A DNA stretch of 64,000 bases from Photobacterium indicum. GTDB lineage: Bacteria > Pseudomonadota > Gammaproteobacteria > Enterobacterales > Vibrionaceae. The notes under the pieces were generated by a model. The model was not told where the DNA came from. It saw only the letters and a program-made list of their open reading frames with translations, and did not search any database. Location: positions 248,001 through 312,000 of the forward strand of contig NZ_PYOC01000003.1 in assembly GCF_003026215.1 (NCBI RefSeq), in the 5' to 3' direction. This document shows positions 36,001 to 48,300 of this stretch, piece by piece. Positions within the stretch are counted from its first letter, which is position 1. Each line of letters starts with the position of its first letter. The translations under genes and the position numbers were made by a program.

Positions 36001-36283
36001 AATTCAAGAGACTTTCGACCAAATAGTATGCTCTTCCGTAGGTGAAAGAGAAAACTTTTTCGACGCTGGGGCTAATTCGCTCCAACTTGTTCAGATGCAC
36101 AGTGCACTACACCAATTAGGTATGAGTTTATCCGTTACCGATTTATTTACGTACCCGTCTCCTATCTCGTTAGCAACAGCGCTCGTAGGCAAAACAGCAC
36201 CTTTAGATTCCAATGACACGCTTAAAGTTAGGCAACAACGACAATCAAATAGGAAAAATAACCGCCGCCAACGCATCAAGTAA
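30095..36283 (+). CDS. irp2: Siderophore NRPS, HMWP2-like (ArCP-Cy-A-PCP-Cy-PCP)
   Basis: From the ATG at 30095 the protein is 2062 residues. Domains: aryl carrier (1-80, Ser 39 in GLDSMF); Cy1 (about 105-540, cyclization motif DLLVMD); adenylation (about 545-1000, YTSGSTGTPKG, GGATEAAIWS, YRTGDTG). Next come an embedded methyltransferase-like/epimerase-like insert (about 1005-1350) before the A10 motif PNGKVDRK, PCP1 (Ser 1446), Cy2 (about 1500-1930, DNMMLD) and PCP2 (Ser 1995). This is exactly the order of yersiniabactin HMWP2: salicylate is loaded on the ArCP and condensed with two cysteines into thiazoline rings. The insert has ELESRTG where a glycine-rich SAM motif would be. An in-frame ATG at 30038 was rejected as upstream of normal homology. 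A 15-bp tandem repeat lies in the insert. Confidence 0.93.
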   Translation: MLDNEKIISKFREEICRSFDVTADSLSDSANLFEIGLDSMFLMRMVNQFRRAGCKITLKEMYEYPTISDIKILVDRKLDAGNQLKQTSLPSHTYSVMTDGAPFPMTPVQLAYYIGREPSQPLGGNSCHLYQEFNTEHLDLALLETAINTLIQRHPMLSVSFHSDGTQRWVKPKDKQKITVHDLSHFSSEAAEHQMFSTRNKLSHRVLDIQSGQTFDIQVSVLSDQQYRVHVSIDLLVMDASSFSLFFNELSTLLRGDPLEEKSSEYDFCSYLQQESTEFSAQKCVSSEYWQSQYATLPVPPNLPLRIEPAQLQKPKFSRRRHSLHKTEWAKLQHLSATNKVTPTMVLATLYSAVLSRWSGQRKLLLNLTLFDCHPFNKHLNKMLADFTNILLLDAEISDANACDLIQDHQDRFAELYEHRMTSGVEVLRDLKKNGTHPHGAPIVFTSNLGKSLFGDDTNGPLGQPGWGISQTPQVWLDFVAFKHDEGVILQWDGIDELFPEGLVDTMFHRFTNLLSYMLANDEHWKIPLPDLLPEPQKNIRKAVNQSQGTPPHGLLHERIFEQAEKHPNRTAVISSGNILSFEELTLKAKQLAYQLVNAGLKSGEHVAVSMDKGEGQIIAVLAILYAGGVYVPIAPSQPIVRRKSIIENADIRIVIRCKTTESNFDWTDSIHLNWQDVTLETLQPAAQQRSPHDKAYIIYTSGSTGTPKGVVISHQAALNTCMDINERHDVTSADRVLALSALHFDLSVYDIFGVLTAGGALVLPQENQLRDPMAWNNLICEHQVTLWNSVPALFDMFLTFCEGMQFNAPSYLRTAMLSGDWIDLSLPARLHQYNPVATFSAMGGATEAAIWSNEYIVKKIDPSWRSIPYGYPLTNQVYRVVDEMGRDCPDRVNGELWIGGIGVALEYWNDSERTSHQFINQTCLESGETQRWYRTGDTGCYWPDGTLEFLGRKDNQVKVGGYRIELGEIDSAFNRIAGVRQGVALALSQGGSKDKQLEGFVVTEGTELHSALQPHPALPKQYRELFQEHKPYLESTEENTEIVDFLHHHLSSQVSDNVKARTLSEWMHSYSASRKYVGLFKKWLEFLSEHGSVSKHGQGEGTTYQLLSNTAVENTAMENTAAKSRSLLGAQSNNLLAQVLRGEREAAELLESQLSPEALLFNRADFQHQLHQVITAVSALATKLKKPLNIIELESRTGLVASHISTLLGPKQVQYTALDSSLAMTNLATQRLKKVAHADVIYTGKTIPETLKGTVDVLLLNNVLHRQQVPIEYLHHIKTLLAPDGLAILTEVTKLGDASLISAQVIEATTPNLLSETFLYSAFEQTGLRLEHKVLAGNHALYVLRNQNTVLKTDATKLMAKLSEQLPDYMIPKRFTFMDALPLTPNGKVDRKSLTSTTVASSESKLEPAPLTSNNEIALAKVWQSLFKTNQISKDSDFFIMGGDSLLATRCIGELQKSGLRGNLTELFTKTTLSDFAATLVPSDQGIAVNDTVLKACLSDRYLPFPMTDVQQAYWIGRQHGFALGASSSQFFIEFKVRELDVVRFNQAMDKLIERHDMLRAVVQNHQQQVLINVPSFDLKCHLFDDLNNPEADAIRNKLSHQVNNPEFWPLFSIEAILNQSQEARLFINLDNMMLDGLSMKIFLSELETFYHNPTSKLPELNVTFRDYVNWKNTHKDSDLSVIEQGKAYWHSQLATLPPAPNLPIQSDPAKLHKPKFIRAETRLMPEEWAALKEIATRHQVTPSVILMCAYASTLSAWSDNKAVTLNLTLFDRKAVHPQINHVMGDFTTLLLLAWHPENNWLTSLKRLQTQLAQDLQHRDVSAVWVMRELARQQNTANTSMPVVFTSALGTSDGDFLPDSGWLTPSWGISQTPQVWLDHQVYESSGYLCLNWDAVESLLPQPLLDKMFGHYIELLKMLARKPECWSLPLNQLISSEHNITRFTATPATPSPTLEYTKDQHVDPIKVRQIQETFDQIVCSSVGERENFFDAGANSLQLVQMHSALHQLGMSLSVTDLFTYPSPISLATALVGKTAPLDSNDTLKVRQQRQSNRKNNRRQRIK
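33422..33463 (+). repeat. In-frame 15-bp tandem repeat within irp2
   Basis: Two full units and most of a third read NTAVE-NTAME-NTAA, in a loop of the insert between adenylation motifs A8 and A10. Length change by slippage would stay in frame. Confidence 0.7.
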
Positions 36284-36346
36284 TCATGTGTTCAGTCTTT
36301 AAGCTGGGAGCCTTGTATCTACCCGGCACGGTTCAGAGAGGAAATA

Positions 36347-39300
36347 ATGGAAAAATTTGAAACTATGTATGGCAATAGCGACCCAGTTGCAGTCATTGGG
36401 TTAGCTTGTCGATTTCCTAAAGCACCAGATGCGGAAACCTTCTGGCACAATTTAGTCAATGGTATTACAGGTCAGTCACACTTTTCCGAGAGTGAACTAA
36501 AACAGGCAGGTATTTCGCCAGACATATACAAACGCGATAATTTTGTAGCAAGTGGTGCAGTAATCGAAAAGCCAGATTACTTTGATGCGGCTTTATTTGG
36601 CTATTCACCCAACGAAGCCCTGTCAATAGACCCACAACAAAGGCTGTTTTTACAGAATGTATGGCATGCCCTTGAACACGCTGGTTACCCACCAACAAAA
36701 GTGAATACAAAAACAGGAGTATTTGGTTCAATACGAACAAGTACTTACACATCGTTCAAGAATTTCGATGTCACGCAAGTTGGTCAAGTTAAAGGCTTAC
36801 AAGCTTTGATTGGCAACGATAAAGATTATCTAGCTACCCGCGTGTCCCATAAACTCAACCTAACCGGCCCTGCATTCACAGTTCAAACAGCATGTTCCAG
36901 CTCTTTAGTTGCCATTCATCTCGCCAGTGAAAGCTTACGTTCTGGCGAATGTGATATGGCGATTGCTGGTGGGGTGGCAGTCTCTTTCCCACAAAAGTCG
37001 GGATACGAATATCAACCAGGGATGATATTTTCACCTGATGGTTTATGCCGTCCATTTGACATCAATGCCAACGGTACGTTTGGCGGCCATGGCGTAGGTA
37101 GCGTTGTCCTGAAAAGGCTCGACAACGCTTTACAGGATGGTGATAACATCCTCGCCGTTTTACGTGGTAGTGCCATCAACAATGACGGTCAAGATAAAGT
37201 AGGCTTTACAGCCCCATCAGTAAGTGGACAAGCGCAAGTACTTTCAGACGCAATCCACTTAGCTGATGTTACACCCGATGATGTAGAAATGATCGAAACG
37301 CACGGGACAGGCACAAAACTTGGCGATCCTATCGAAGTAACGGCAATAAAACAGGCATATCAACGCCCACATACCGCGAAACCATGTTACCTCGGCTCAG
37401 TAAAAAGTAGTCTGGGCCACTTAGATACGGCGGCAGGCATCGCTTCTCTTATTAAAACTGTCCTTTCAGTCTCAAGGGGGAAAATTCCTGCATCTCTGAA
37501 TATTGAACAGCCAAACCAAGAATTACGACTAGAGGGCTCTGGCTTCGATCTTGCCGTAAAAACGCTTGACTGGTCGAGTAAAGTTCGAACTGCGGCAGTA
37601 TCGTCTTTTGGTATTGGTGGCACTAACTGTCATATTCTCGTGCAATCTGCACCTGACATTGCTCAGCCAACGTCGACAAAAAATTCATCTACTCCTAGTT
37701 TACTGATATCCGCCAATAGTGAGTTTTCATTAAGAAAACTGGCAAAAGAATACGCCGCTCTTTTGAGAGAAAGCACCAACTTTAACGATATTGCGTTTTC
37801 TGCTTTAACAACAAGGGTTACTAACCTCCCATTTCGATTAGCCGTCAAATGTGAAGCGTCTTCTGCTGCATCGCTTGAACACTTATCAACATCAGGTGAA
37901 GCAGGAATAGCACTACACGTAGGCCGCCCACTAGCACAAACAAAAATGACTTGGTGCTTTACTGGTCAAGGTAGTCAATATGCAGGTATGGGGCGCGAAC
38001 ACTACTTAGCTTGCAGCACTTTTAGACAGAGTATTGATGCTAGCCAATCATACAGCCAAGACTTGACTGAATACCCACTATCCGAAGTAATGTTTGGAGA
38101 CAAAACCGACTTACTAAAGCAAACTGATTACGCCCAACTCGCGATTGTTGCATTTGAAATAGCAATGATGGAGCACTGGAAAGCCAAAGGCTTTGCACCT
38201 GACATGGTGTTAGGCCATTCTGTCGGTGAGTTCGCGGCTTGTGTTGCTGGAGGCTATTTAACTCATCAGCAAGCAATCCAACTGGTGGCTGAGCGTGGCC
38301 GATTAATGCACAAGTGTGCTAGGCGTGACGTTGGTGCAATGTTGGCTGTATTTGCCAGCGAGCAAGACTACAAAAAAATCACAGCTTTATCTAAGCTAGA
38401 TTTGGCGGCCTGTAATGGTCTTCACCACTGGGTATTCTCTGGCCACGCAGCTGCAATTGAAGCTGCTAAAGTTGAACTTGACTCAACAGAAATAAACTTC
38501 CGCATACTCGATGTACCATGCGCAGCACATTCCAAATTACTTGACGATATACTCTTACCATTTTCTGACTTCGCAACGACTCTTTCAGCAACAGCAGGAA
38601 CCATCCCTCTTATTTCTTCACTGACCGGTCAATTAGTTACATCCGCTACAGAGCTAGACGGTCACTATTGGTCTCGGCATATCCGCCAGCCAGTTAAATT
38701 TAGACAAGCACTTGAAACCGCACTTTCTCAAGGTAGCCAAATTTTTGTTGAAATGGGTCCCGCGGGTCACCTTTCCTCCATTGGGAAACGCGAAAACTGG
38801 CAGAAAGAAACCAGCTGGTTATCAGTGCATGAACATGATAAATCAACATTAAATGTACTACGCGGACTTTACGTCGCAGGTTTAAACGCAGATTGGACGT
38901 CGCTATTTAGCATTTCAGGTCATAAATGTGATCTGCCCCTCTATGCTTTTGATGAACAAAAATACTGGTACGAAATCGACACACACACAAAGACAAATCC
39001 AAGCAAAGACAACACCAAAGATGCAATCTTAATACCGAAAACTCTTGAAGCCTGCTACGACCAATTACGCTGTAGTGCAATTCATCACTTTGTACAAACA
39101 TGTTGCGTACATAAAAAGTTCACTCTTAAAGACGTGATTCGTGGCGGCCGCTTACTTCCCCGCTATCGTAGTCTAGTTTCCACTCTTTTGAATGTTCTAG
39201 TCGACTACGGCTATTACACTCAGAAACATGGAGGCTTTGAGCGAACAAAGAGCCCATTACCGACAATAGACCTAATAGCTGCAGAATTAAGAGAACGCCT

Positions 39301-42300
39301 AGAAAAAAGCAGTAATGAGACTCGACTCTCTCTTTCTCTAATCAGCAACCTAGCTCAATCACCATCAGCGTTGAAAGCTAGACTCAGTAGTTTTGAGCAC
39401 ACCTTTAAGAGTGGTACAGAACAATGCGCAGAAGCTGATACTTTACTTACACAAGCAAAAGAATATCGAACATCAGCGTTCGAAAAATCCACTCCTGCAC
39501 TGACAAGTACTAGCGGCCTTATCTATCAAGACTGGTCACCAGCGAAAACAGAAGGAGATCTACAAGCGGCGGTTGCTCGAAATATTGCATTGTTGGTAAA
39601 AGAAGATATTTCTGAATGGCAAATTTCACTTTCAAGTACCTACTCAGTAAATGAGCTTGGTAACGTTGCTATCAGCTCATTCTCAGGTATGTGGGGTCAG
39701 GTTAAATACCAAATTCACGCAAAGTCGCCTCGCGGAAATTGGACGTGGCTTGCAGAAGTAAGTACAAAAGGGTTCGTATCATCCAGCAACACTGAATTAC
39801 TTCCCTCTCCTCATAACTATTACCAATGGCAATGGCAGGCGATCGAACCAGGCAAACCATGTAGAACTTTATCTGCTGATATAATAGGCAAAGCTTTAAG
39901 TCGTTCTGGTGAAATCGTCCAAGTTAATTCTGATCAAAACTTGATTTCATTACCCGAAGGGAACTTGAGTGAAGTCACAGCTTCGATGGCTAATGCATTG
40001 AGCTCGGATTATGAAACACTGTACGTGTTGGCTTCAGACTCCGTACATGTTCAAGCCGAAGATGAGATTAAGCCCGAAAAATTGGCACTCGTATCGATGT
40101 TGCGTGTCGCTCGCAAAGAGTACCCCAATAGACACATCGTTATGCTGGACATGAAGAGTTCTGAACCAGAACTCATTGCTCAAGTGGTTAAGAATGCTCC
40201 CTTTGACAATAGTCCTGAAATTGCTTACCGAGGAAAATCCTATTTCCGACCATCGCTAAAACATGCCAATACATCGGGAAACCCAGTTCCTACCCAATGG
40301 TTCACTACAGAAGGTTGGCATTTGGTTACAGGTGGAATGGGTGGTATCGGACGCCTAATTATTGAATGGCTCGCTCACTCCGGAGCAAAACATATCGCTG
40401 TATTGGGGCGTACTATACACAATGACTGGGAAACGTTTGTTCAAAAAATAGGGGCTATGGGGTGCATAATTCAGACCCTCACGTGCGACCTTTCTAAGCA
40501 AGGAGAACTTGAAAACATTCTTTCAGAATGGAAACCTGGCTTGCCGATCATCGGAGCATTTCATGCAGCAGGCAGTCCAGCGCATGGTTTGTTGGCTAAC
40601 TGGTCAAGAGAAGATTCCACTGCACTACTTCAAACTAAATCACTGGCTATAAGAACATTACATCAATGGCTTGAAACGCAAAATGCCCAATATCTTATTG
40701 GGTTCTCTTCATCCGCAGTACTCGGAGCTAAGGGGCAAGGTCTTTACGCTGTTTCCAATGCCTACCTGGACGGATTTGCTTTCGAACAGAGCGGCCGAAG
40801 CCGCTGCCATGTCATGAGTATTAGTTGGGGGGCATGGAATAAAGTCGGCATGACAAGCGATCAAGTTCTAGTTAATAAATTAGCTGAAGAAGGTATGCAC
40901 ACAATACACGCTCAAGAAGGCTTGTGGCACTTAAGTCAGTGCCTCTTAAACGGATTGCCACATTCCCTAGCGATGAACATTGAAAATTCGCATCCTAACT
41001 TTGAAGGCTTCTTTGGCTGTCGCCCCGCACGTACCGAGACCAATAATTTATCATCGTCATGTACCTCAGCAGAATCTACACCAGTTAAACTCTCAGAGCT
41101 TCCAGAATGGCTTAGAGGTCGTATCGACTACCAGTTAGGCATTTCTGGCTCTATTGATATCGATAAATCACAAGACCTATTGCAATTGGGTATGGATTCC
41201 CTGCAATTCCTTGAGTTAAGCGCTGCCATTCAGAAACAGTTCGATTTGAAAATCAATGCCGATGAAGCCTATCAAGATATGTCGATTGAAGGTCTATCCT
41301 CACTAATACAAGAGAAGCTGAAAAACAACAGTGGAACGTCACCAACGTTACCGTTCATCATTGAAAAAAACGACAAGTATGCGCCCTTCCCACTAACCCC
41401 GATCCAGCACGCATACTGGATTGGCAGAGAATCTTGGATTGAATACGGAGGTATTGCATGCCACGTAGTATTTGAGTGGGATAAGGATCTATCTAATTTT
41501 GACCCTCAACAATTTGAAAATGCGTGGAATGCGCTGATTAAACGCCATGATATGTTGCGAATGACAGTAACACCCGAAGGTGAACAGATTATTCAAGCTG
41601 AGGTACCATCATTCCAAATTCCTCAATTAGATTTACGCTCTCTGTCTGAAAATGAACAGAAAAACGAACTGATGAATATCCGCAATGCGATGAGCTACGA
41701 TGTCCGCCCTGCTGATGTTTGGCCTCTGTTTGATCTGCGACTAAGCCGTATTTCAGACGAAAAAATTAGGTTACATATAAATCTAGACCTACTCCAGTTT
41801 GACGTTCAAAGCTTTAAAATCATGATGGACGATCTAAGCGTTGCATACCAAGGTTTAGCGCTATCAGAAATGCCAATCACATTCAGAGATTACGTCATTC
41901 ACGAGCACAAGCTTAGACAAGAACCTGACTGGAAAGCCTCTTGGGATTATTGGCAACAAGCTATTCCTACGTTACCCAAAGCCCCAAATTTGCCATTAAA
42001 TCCATTGCATGACCGCGATAACCCAACATTCATCACGCTTGAAGGTAGGTTAGATTCCGTACTCTGGAAAACTTTGAAATCTGAGTGGCAAAAATGGGGA
42101 GTCACACCTTCAGCAGGTTTACTTACATTGTTTGCTGAAGCCTTATCGCAATGCGCTCAATCGCCTGATTTCACTCTAAACATGACGTTCTTCAACCGAC
42201 AACCATTCCATGAAGGCGTTCAGAACATCATTGGTGACTTCACATCAGTGCTACTAATGGATTTTATGCTGTCAAAGCCAGCGACCATAAAAAACCGCAT

Positions 42301-45300
42301 GTTAGAGACGCAAAATAAATTATGGAAACGTTTAGGACATAGCCAAGTCAATGGCGTCGAAGTGATCCGCGAAATGGCAAGGCACTTAAAAGCGAACGGA
42401 AAAATGAGCGCACACGATGCTAGCTTACCTCTTACCCCTGTCGTTTTTACTAGCATGCTAGGCATGTCAATGGATGGCATGGATATTGAGAAAGCAATGA
42501 CAAGTATGCTTGGGAAACCTGTGTTCGTGCTCAGCCAGACCCCGCAAGTTTGGCTCGATCATCAAATCATGGAGGTAGACGGTGACCTTGTCTTCAATTG
42601 GTATTGCATGGAAGGAGTATTAGAAGAAGGTCTACTTAATAAACTATTCAGCAACTACAATCAAAAGCTTTCCGATACTGCTAGCAACCCTATCTTAATG
42701 GAACATCTGCCAGAGTTGATGCAATCAGAATCAATACGACAGGCAGACAGCAAAAATAGTGTCATAACTCTTCCTCAAATATCCAGCGATTTAAAGGTTA
42801 GCCTTCCCGAAATCGACTATCACACAGAAGATGAAGTGAAAGCGGCATGGGAATCACTCGAATACCAGGCACTTTGTGGCCTATGGAACACACTTATCAA
42901 ACACCAACTGTTTACTTGCCAAGGCAAAGCTTACAGCTTAGAAAACATTCGCCGCCAGCTCAAAGTAGCAGAAAAACATTTTAAGCTGATCGACCTATGG
43001 CTCGATCAACTATGCAGAGATGAAGTGCTGGTTAAAACTGAGTTTGGATTCGAATTTAGTGGTGTATTCCCTACCCCACCAAAATCTTCTCTGCCTGATG
43101 AGAATTGGTGCAAGTGTTTGTCACAGTACCTTGCTGAGAATATTCAATCTCACCCATCTCTACTTGATGGTAGTAAATCGGCGTTAGAAATTTTGTTCAA
43201 AGACAACGACGTGACAGATAGCCTTTATCGAACGAATCCGTCATTGAAGCTGCTTAACAACAGCGCCGCTAGAGTCGTCAAAGAACTGGCTGCCGGATCG
43301 CTTAACAGCTTGAATATACTCGAAGTTGGCGCGGGGACTGCATCTACAACTCTAGAAGTTCTGGCAAATGCCAATAACACTATCAACCATTACTGTTTTA
43401 CAGATATTTCCCCGGTATTCTTACAAGAAGCGAAACTAAAACTGTCTGATTACCCTCAGGTTAGTTATGAGCTGTTCGATATTAACAAACCTGCAAATAC
43501 AAATTTGAGCGTAAAGGAAGGTTACCACGTCATCCTTGCAGTTAACGTATTGCACGATGCAGAGAACCTACCAGAAACATTAAGCCGTCTACGAGGATTA
43601 CTTGCACACGATGGTCACCTCATCTTAATTGAAGCAACCGACCAATTCAGCCCAATGCAATTGGCCACCGTTGGCTTTATAGAAGGAATAAATGCATTCA
43701 GTGATTTCAGAGAGCAACAAAAAAGCGCCATGCTCGGCTTACCGGCTTGGCTAACGCTGCTTGAAAAAAATGGTTTTGAACCACAACTGGCCTTTCCTGA
43801 AAGCGAGCGTTCCGTTCTAAGACAACACTTAATCGTAGCGAAAACGACCCACTCTAAGCACAATCGACCAGACATAAGCGAAGCCATCATTGCTCATGAG
43901 TCCACATCATTTGAGGCATTGACTGACTCTAAATTGAATTCTAACGCGTTAGATAAAATTCGACTTGCCTGGTCTTCGATGCTTAATTGCAAAGTAGATA
44001 ATGCCAGTGATTTCTTCCTGAGCGGCGGAGACAGTTTAATGGCAACCAAAATGGTGGTAGAGCTGAATAAAAAAGGTTTCTCCAAAGCAAGCCTACCATT
44101 AATATTCGAAAAGTCGGTTCTAGAGGACTTTGTTACTGCCATCTCCGATGGGCCTGACATTGATATACACGGACGAACGTGTTCATTTCAAGAAAAACAA
44201 GTCGAACACATACGTAATGTATGGGCGACTCTACTCAATCAATCTGTATTGGATAGCACTGACTTCTTCCAAAGTGGAGGAGACAGCCTCATGGCCACTA
44301 AAATGGTGGTAGAGTTACAAAAATTCGGTATTCCAAACGCTAGCCTTCAACAAATATTTGAGCAGCCAGTATTCTCAGACTTCTGTGATGCTATTTATGA
44401 TTCAGGCTCAAGTCGTCAGTCAGATTCACTATTTAATATGGCTGACGAAGATGAACACATTCAAAAAAATGAATACTATTTAACACCACTTCAAAACGCT
44501 TATTGGTTAGGTGAAAGCGAGATGTTTTCCCTTGGCAATGGAATTGCGCACTTCTATGCCGAATTAGAAATACAACACCTCGACCAAACGAGATTCACGC
44601 AAGCGTGGAACCAACTGATTGCAGCTCACAGTCAACTGCGCGGCACAATCAAAGATGGTAAGTACTGCATTGATGACGATGTCCCTTACTACCAACCTCA
44701 ATATGTCGATTTGACAGCGATGGACGAACCGAACAAACAACATATTGTCGATGACGCTAGACGTCGAATCACAGCCAACGGTGTTCCTACTGATCAATGG
44801 CCACTTTTCGATATCAATATCATACAAACTGATAGTAAAACCAGTTTGGTTCACTTAGTCGTCGATCTCGTCGTTGCTGACGGCCGTAGCCTGAGTACTA
44901 TTTTCAAACATCTCCAAGAGTTATATCAAGCCCCCCATACAAAGCTTGTGTTGCCCTCCCTTACTGCTGGGGAATACTTGAAAAAGCTTGATGGCCTGAA
45001 AAACTCTTCAGGTTATAACGTCGCTAAAGATTATTGGTTAAATAGGCTTTCTTCTTTACCAGAGGCTCCAACGCTACCGCTCAATGACGACAGAGGTGAG
45101 GCTCTCTCTCAAAGCGTTCTGACACACCGCATCAACAAAGAAGAATGGGCTCAGCTTCAACACGTATCTCTGGCCAATAACGTGTTACCTTCAATGACTA
45201 TGTTGACCACATTCTGCATGGTTTTGAGGAAATGGAGTGAAGCTAAACACTTCTCTATCAACGTTCTCCACAGTAACCGCCAAAGAGTTCAATCTGGCTC

Positions 45301-48300
45301 TGATAGCGTAATTGGTAACCTTTCGACAACATCAATGCTCGAAGTCAATGCAACAGAGCAAAAGCCATTTATTGATTTTGTAAAACAAATTCAGCTACAA
45401 ATGAGCGACGATCTTGCTCACGCCATTTTCGATGGTCAGCAAGTTCTAACGGAAAAGAATCGTTATAACCGAAACTTCAACACAGGAATGCCGGTTGTCT
45501 TTAACGACACGACCTCTGTTGGACAGGATCAGTCACTCAATATGGGTAAATTGAATGAATTTGGTGCTCAAACTCCTCATGTTTATTTAGATTGCATGCT
45601 GATTGCTTCACCTTGTGGAGGCATTGATATCAAGTGGACCATTCAAGAAACCCACTTAAAATCTGGCATATTTAACGCAATGTTCCATGCCTATGTAAAG
45701 TCCGTCACCACAATACCTTCCCTATCATGGGAAAACCCTCTGTCTTTACTAATCGCTGATTTACAGCTCAAGACTCGCGATCAGGCGAATGCCACCAGCA
45801 CCCAATTATCGTTGCCCGACAGAAATGGGCGAAAGCGCCCTACGGATACTCTTTGTGATTTAATTCGTAATGGCGTCGAGCTTCACCCTGAGGGTCTGGC
45901 TATTCAACAAGGTGATATAGAGCTGACGTATACGCAAGTTTGGAATGCTTCAATTTCATTGGCATCGAAAATTTTGGCTAACCATAACGACAGTCCGTTA
46001 GTTGCTATTGTGATGGACAAAGGCTGGGAACAAGTTATTTCAGCTATTGCTATTATGCTGGCAGGTAAAGCTTACATGCCTATCGATGCCTCATACCCAC
46101 AAAAACGAATCAAAGACTTACTCGAACAAGGTGATGTAAACACTATCATTGCTCAAAGTGATTTGGCCAATGAACTTGGCCAAAAATCTGGATATCAAAT
46201 ACTAATACCTTGTTTATCTAGCAAAATAAGCTCTCACTTTACTTTACCAAGCGTTGAACCTAGTGATTTGGCCTATGTCATTTTCACCTCTGGTTCTACG
46301 GGCAAGCCAAAGGGAGTAATGATGGAGCATAAAGCTGTAGTCAATACTCTACTCGATATCAATCAACGTATTAACTTGACCATCGATGACAAAGTTCTTG
46401 CTATATCTGCACTGAATTTTGATTTATCAGTCTTTGATATTTTCTCAACCCTGTCTCAGGGTGCAACCCTTGTAATCCCTGAAGTTTCCCCGGCACAAGC
46501 TCCTGAAGCCCTAATTTCACTCGCGAAAGACACCTGCATTACTGTTTGGAACAGCGTGCCTGCATTTGTGCAATTATTGGCAGATTACCTTGAACAAAAG
46601 CAATCTAACCTACCTGCTATCCGCCAAATAATGATGAGTGGCGACTGGATACCAGTAAGTCTTCCTGACCGCCTGACCAAACTCACCCCAAATGCACAAG
46701 TTCTTAGTCTTGGTGGTGCGACAGAAGCCGCGATTTGGTCTATCAGTCACTCGATCACACAAAGTTATTCGGATTGTATGAGTATCCCTTATGGCAAGCC
46801 ATTAAGTAACCAGACCTTCCATATACTCGATGATGAATTAGAGCCATGCCCAGAGTGGGTTTCTGGTGAGATTTACATCGGTGGAAATGGTCTTGCTATA
46901 GGTTACTGGCAGGATCAAGAAAAGACAGATGCTGCTTTCTTTATACACCCCACAAGCGGCCTTCGCTTGTATAAAACTGGCGACTTAGGACGTTACTTGC
47001 CAGATGGCGATATCGAATTTCTTGGTCGTAACGATCATCAGGTGAAAGTGAATGGATACAGAGTAGAGCTGGGAGAAATTGAACATGTATTACGTCAATA
47101 CAAGGATTCGATGAGCGATATTCATATTCAAGAAGCTATTGTTACGCCTTTCGAACACAGCAACGGTGGAATACAGCTCATTGGTTATATCTTGTATCGC
47201 GACCATAATGAAGAAAGTAGTGAGCGACTGCTCGATTACGTAAGGGAAAACCTGCCCCACTACATGTGCCCAGCTCAGATAGTAACGCTCGATACCTTAC
47301 CGTTAACAGCCAACGGAAAAGTTGATCGCAAAGCCTTGCCATCGCCAGACTTTACTTTGCAAACCACTGATTTTCGCCTACCAACCTCTGATACGGAACT
47401 CATGTTAGCGACGAGTTGGAAAGAATGTTTAAATTTGACCACCGTGCCAGCCAATCAAAGTTTCTTTGAACTTGGTGGAAACTCGCTGGTGGCTGTCCGT
47501 CTTATCAATCAGATTAACACCAAGCTCAATACATCGCTAACAGCAGGTCAGTTTCAAGCAAATGATACCATCGCACGTTTAGCTGATTTCATTGACGCAC
47601 AAGGCAATAATTCAGAGACATTACCAACGCTGCTTACACCAAGCAATAAGGCGACAAGCAACGCAAGCACATTGTTTATTATCCATCCAATCGGTGGACA
47701 TCTACTAAGCTACCAGCGTCTCGCAGACCAGCTTGACAGCGTAACCCTTTATGGGCTGAGTTTTCCTGAACAACATTTATCGCAACAAAATGTGAGTGTT
47801 GAACAACTCGCGAGTGATTATTTGGCGATGATTCAAGAGGTGCAACCTCAAGGTCCTTACCAAATTGGAGGCTGGTCTTTTGGTGGTATTGTTGCCTTTG
47901 AACTTGCCAACCAAATGATAATACAAGGCCACGAAGTCACTCAGTGCATCATGATTGACAGCTACAAACCAAGCTTAAATGACACCGCTCAGTTGGATGA
48001 AGTCAGCATGCGAAAATACTTCTATGCTGATTGTGTTGGTCGGTTCCCAGATCTGAATGAAACCACCACTCCTAATTTTAGCGATGAAGAATCTTTTAGC
48101 GCTTCGGTCTGTGCCGCTTTTGCTAGCATGATTGAATCAACGGTTTTGGATACCACAAGCATTACCCGCCTATTCCACATATACCGCAGTAACCTGCTTG
48201 CTATGTTGAACTACCAACCGCCAGTGTTAAAACACTTACCCGTAGTACTCTTTACTGCTGAACAAAACAAGCACCTAGAGTTTATGAGCTATCAGCACCC

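Noticed and set aside
38500..38545. Prediction of extender choice from the AT motif (CAAH)
   Set aside because: The motif is neither the malonyl HAFH nor the methylmalonyl YASH form. Malonyl is assumed from the family rather than read from the motif.
36091..44854. Several long antisense frames within irp2 and irp1
   Set aside because: They are shadows of the very large coding regions, without start signals or protein-like composition.
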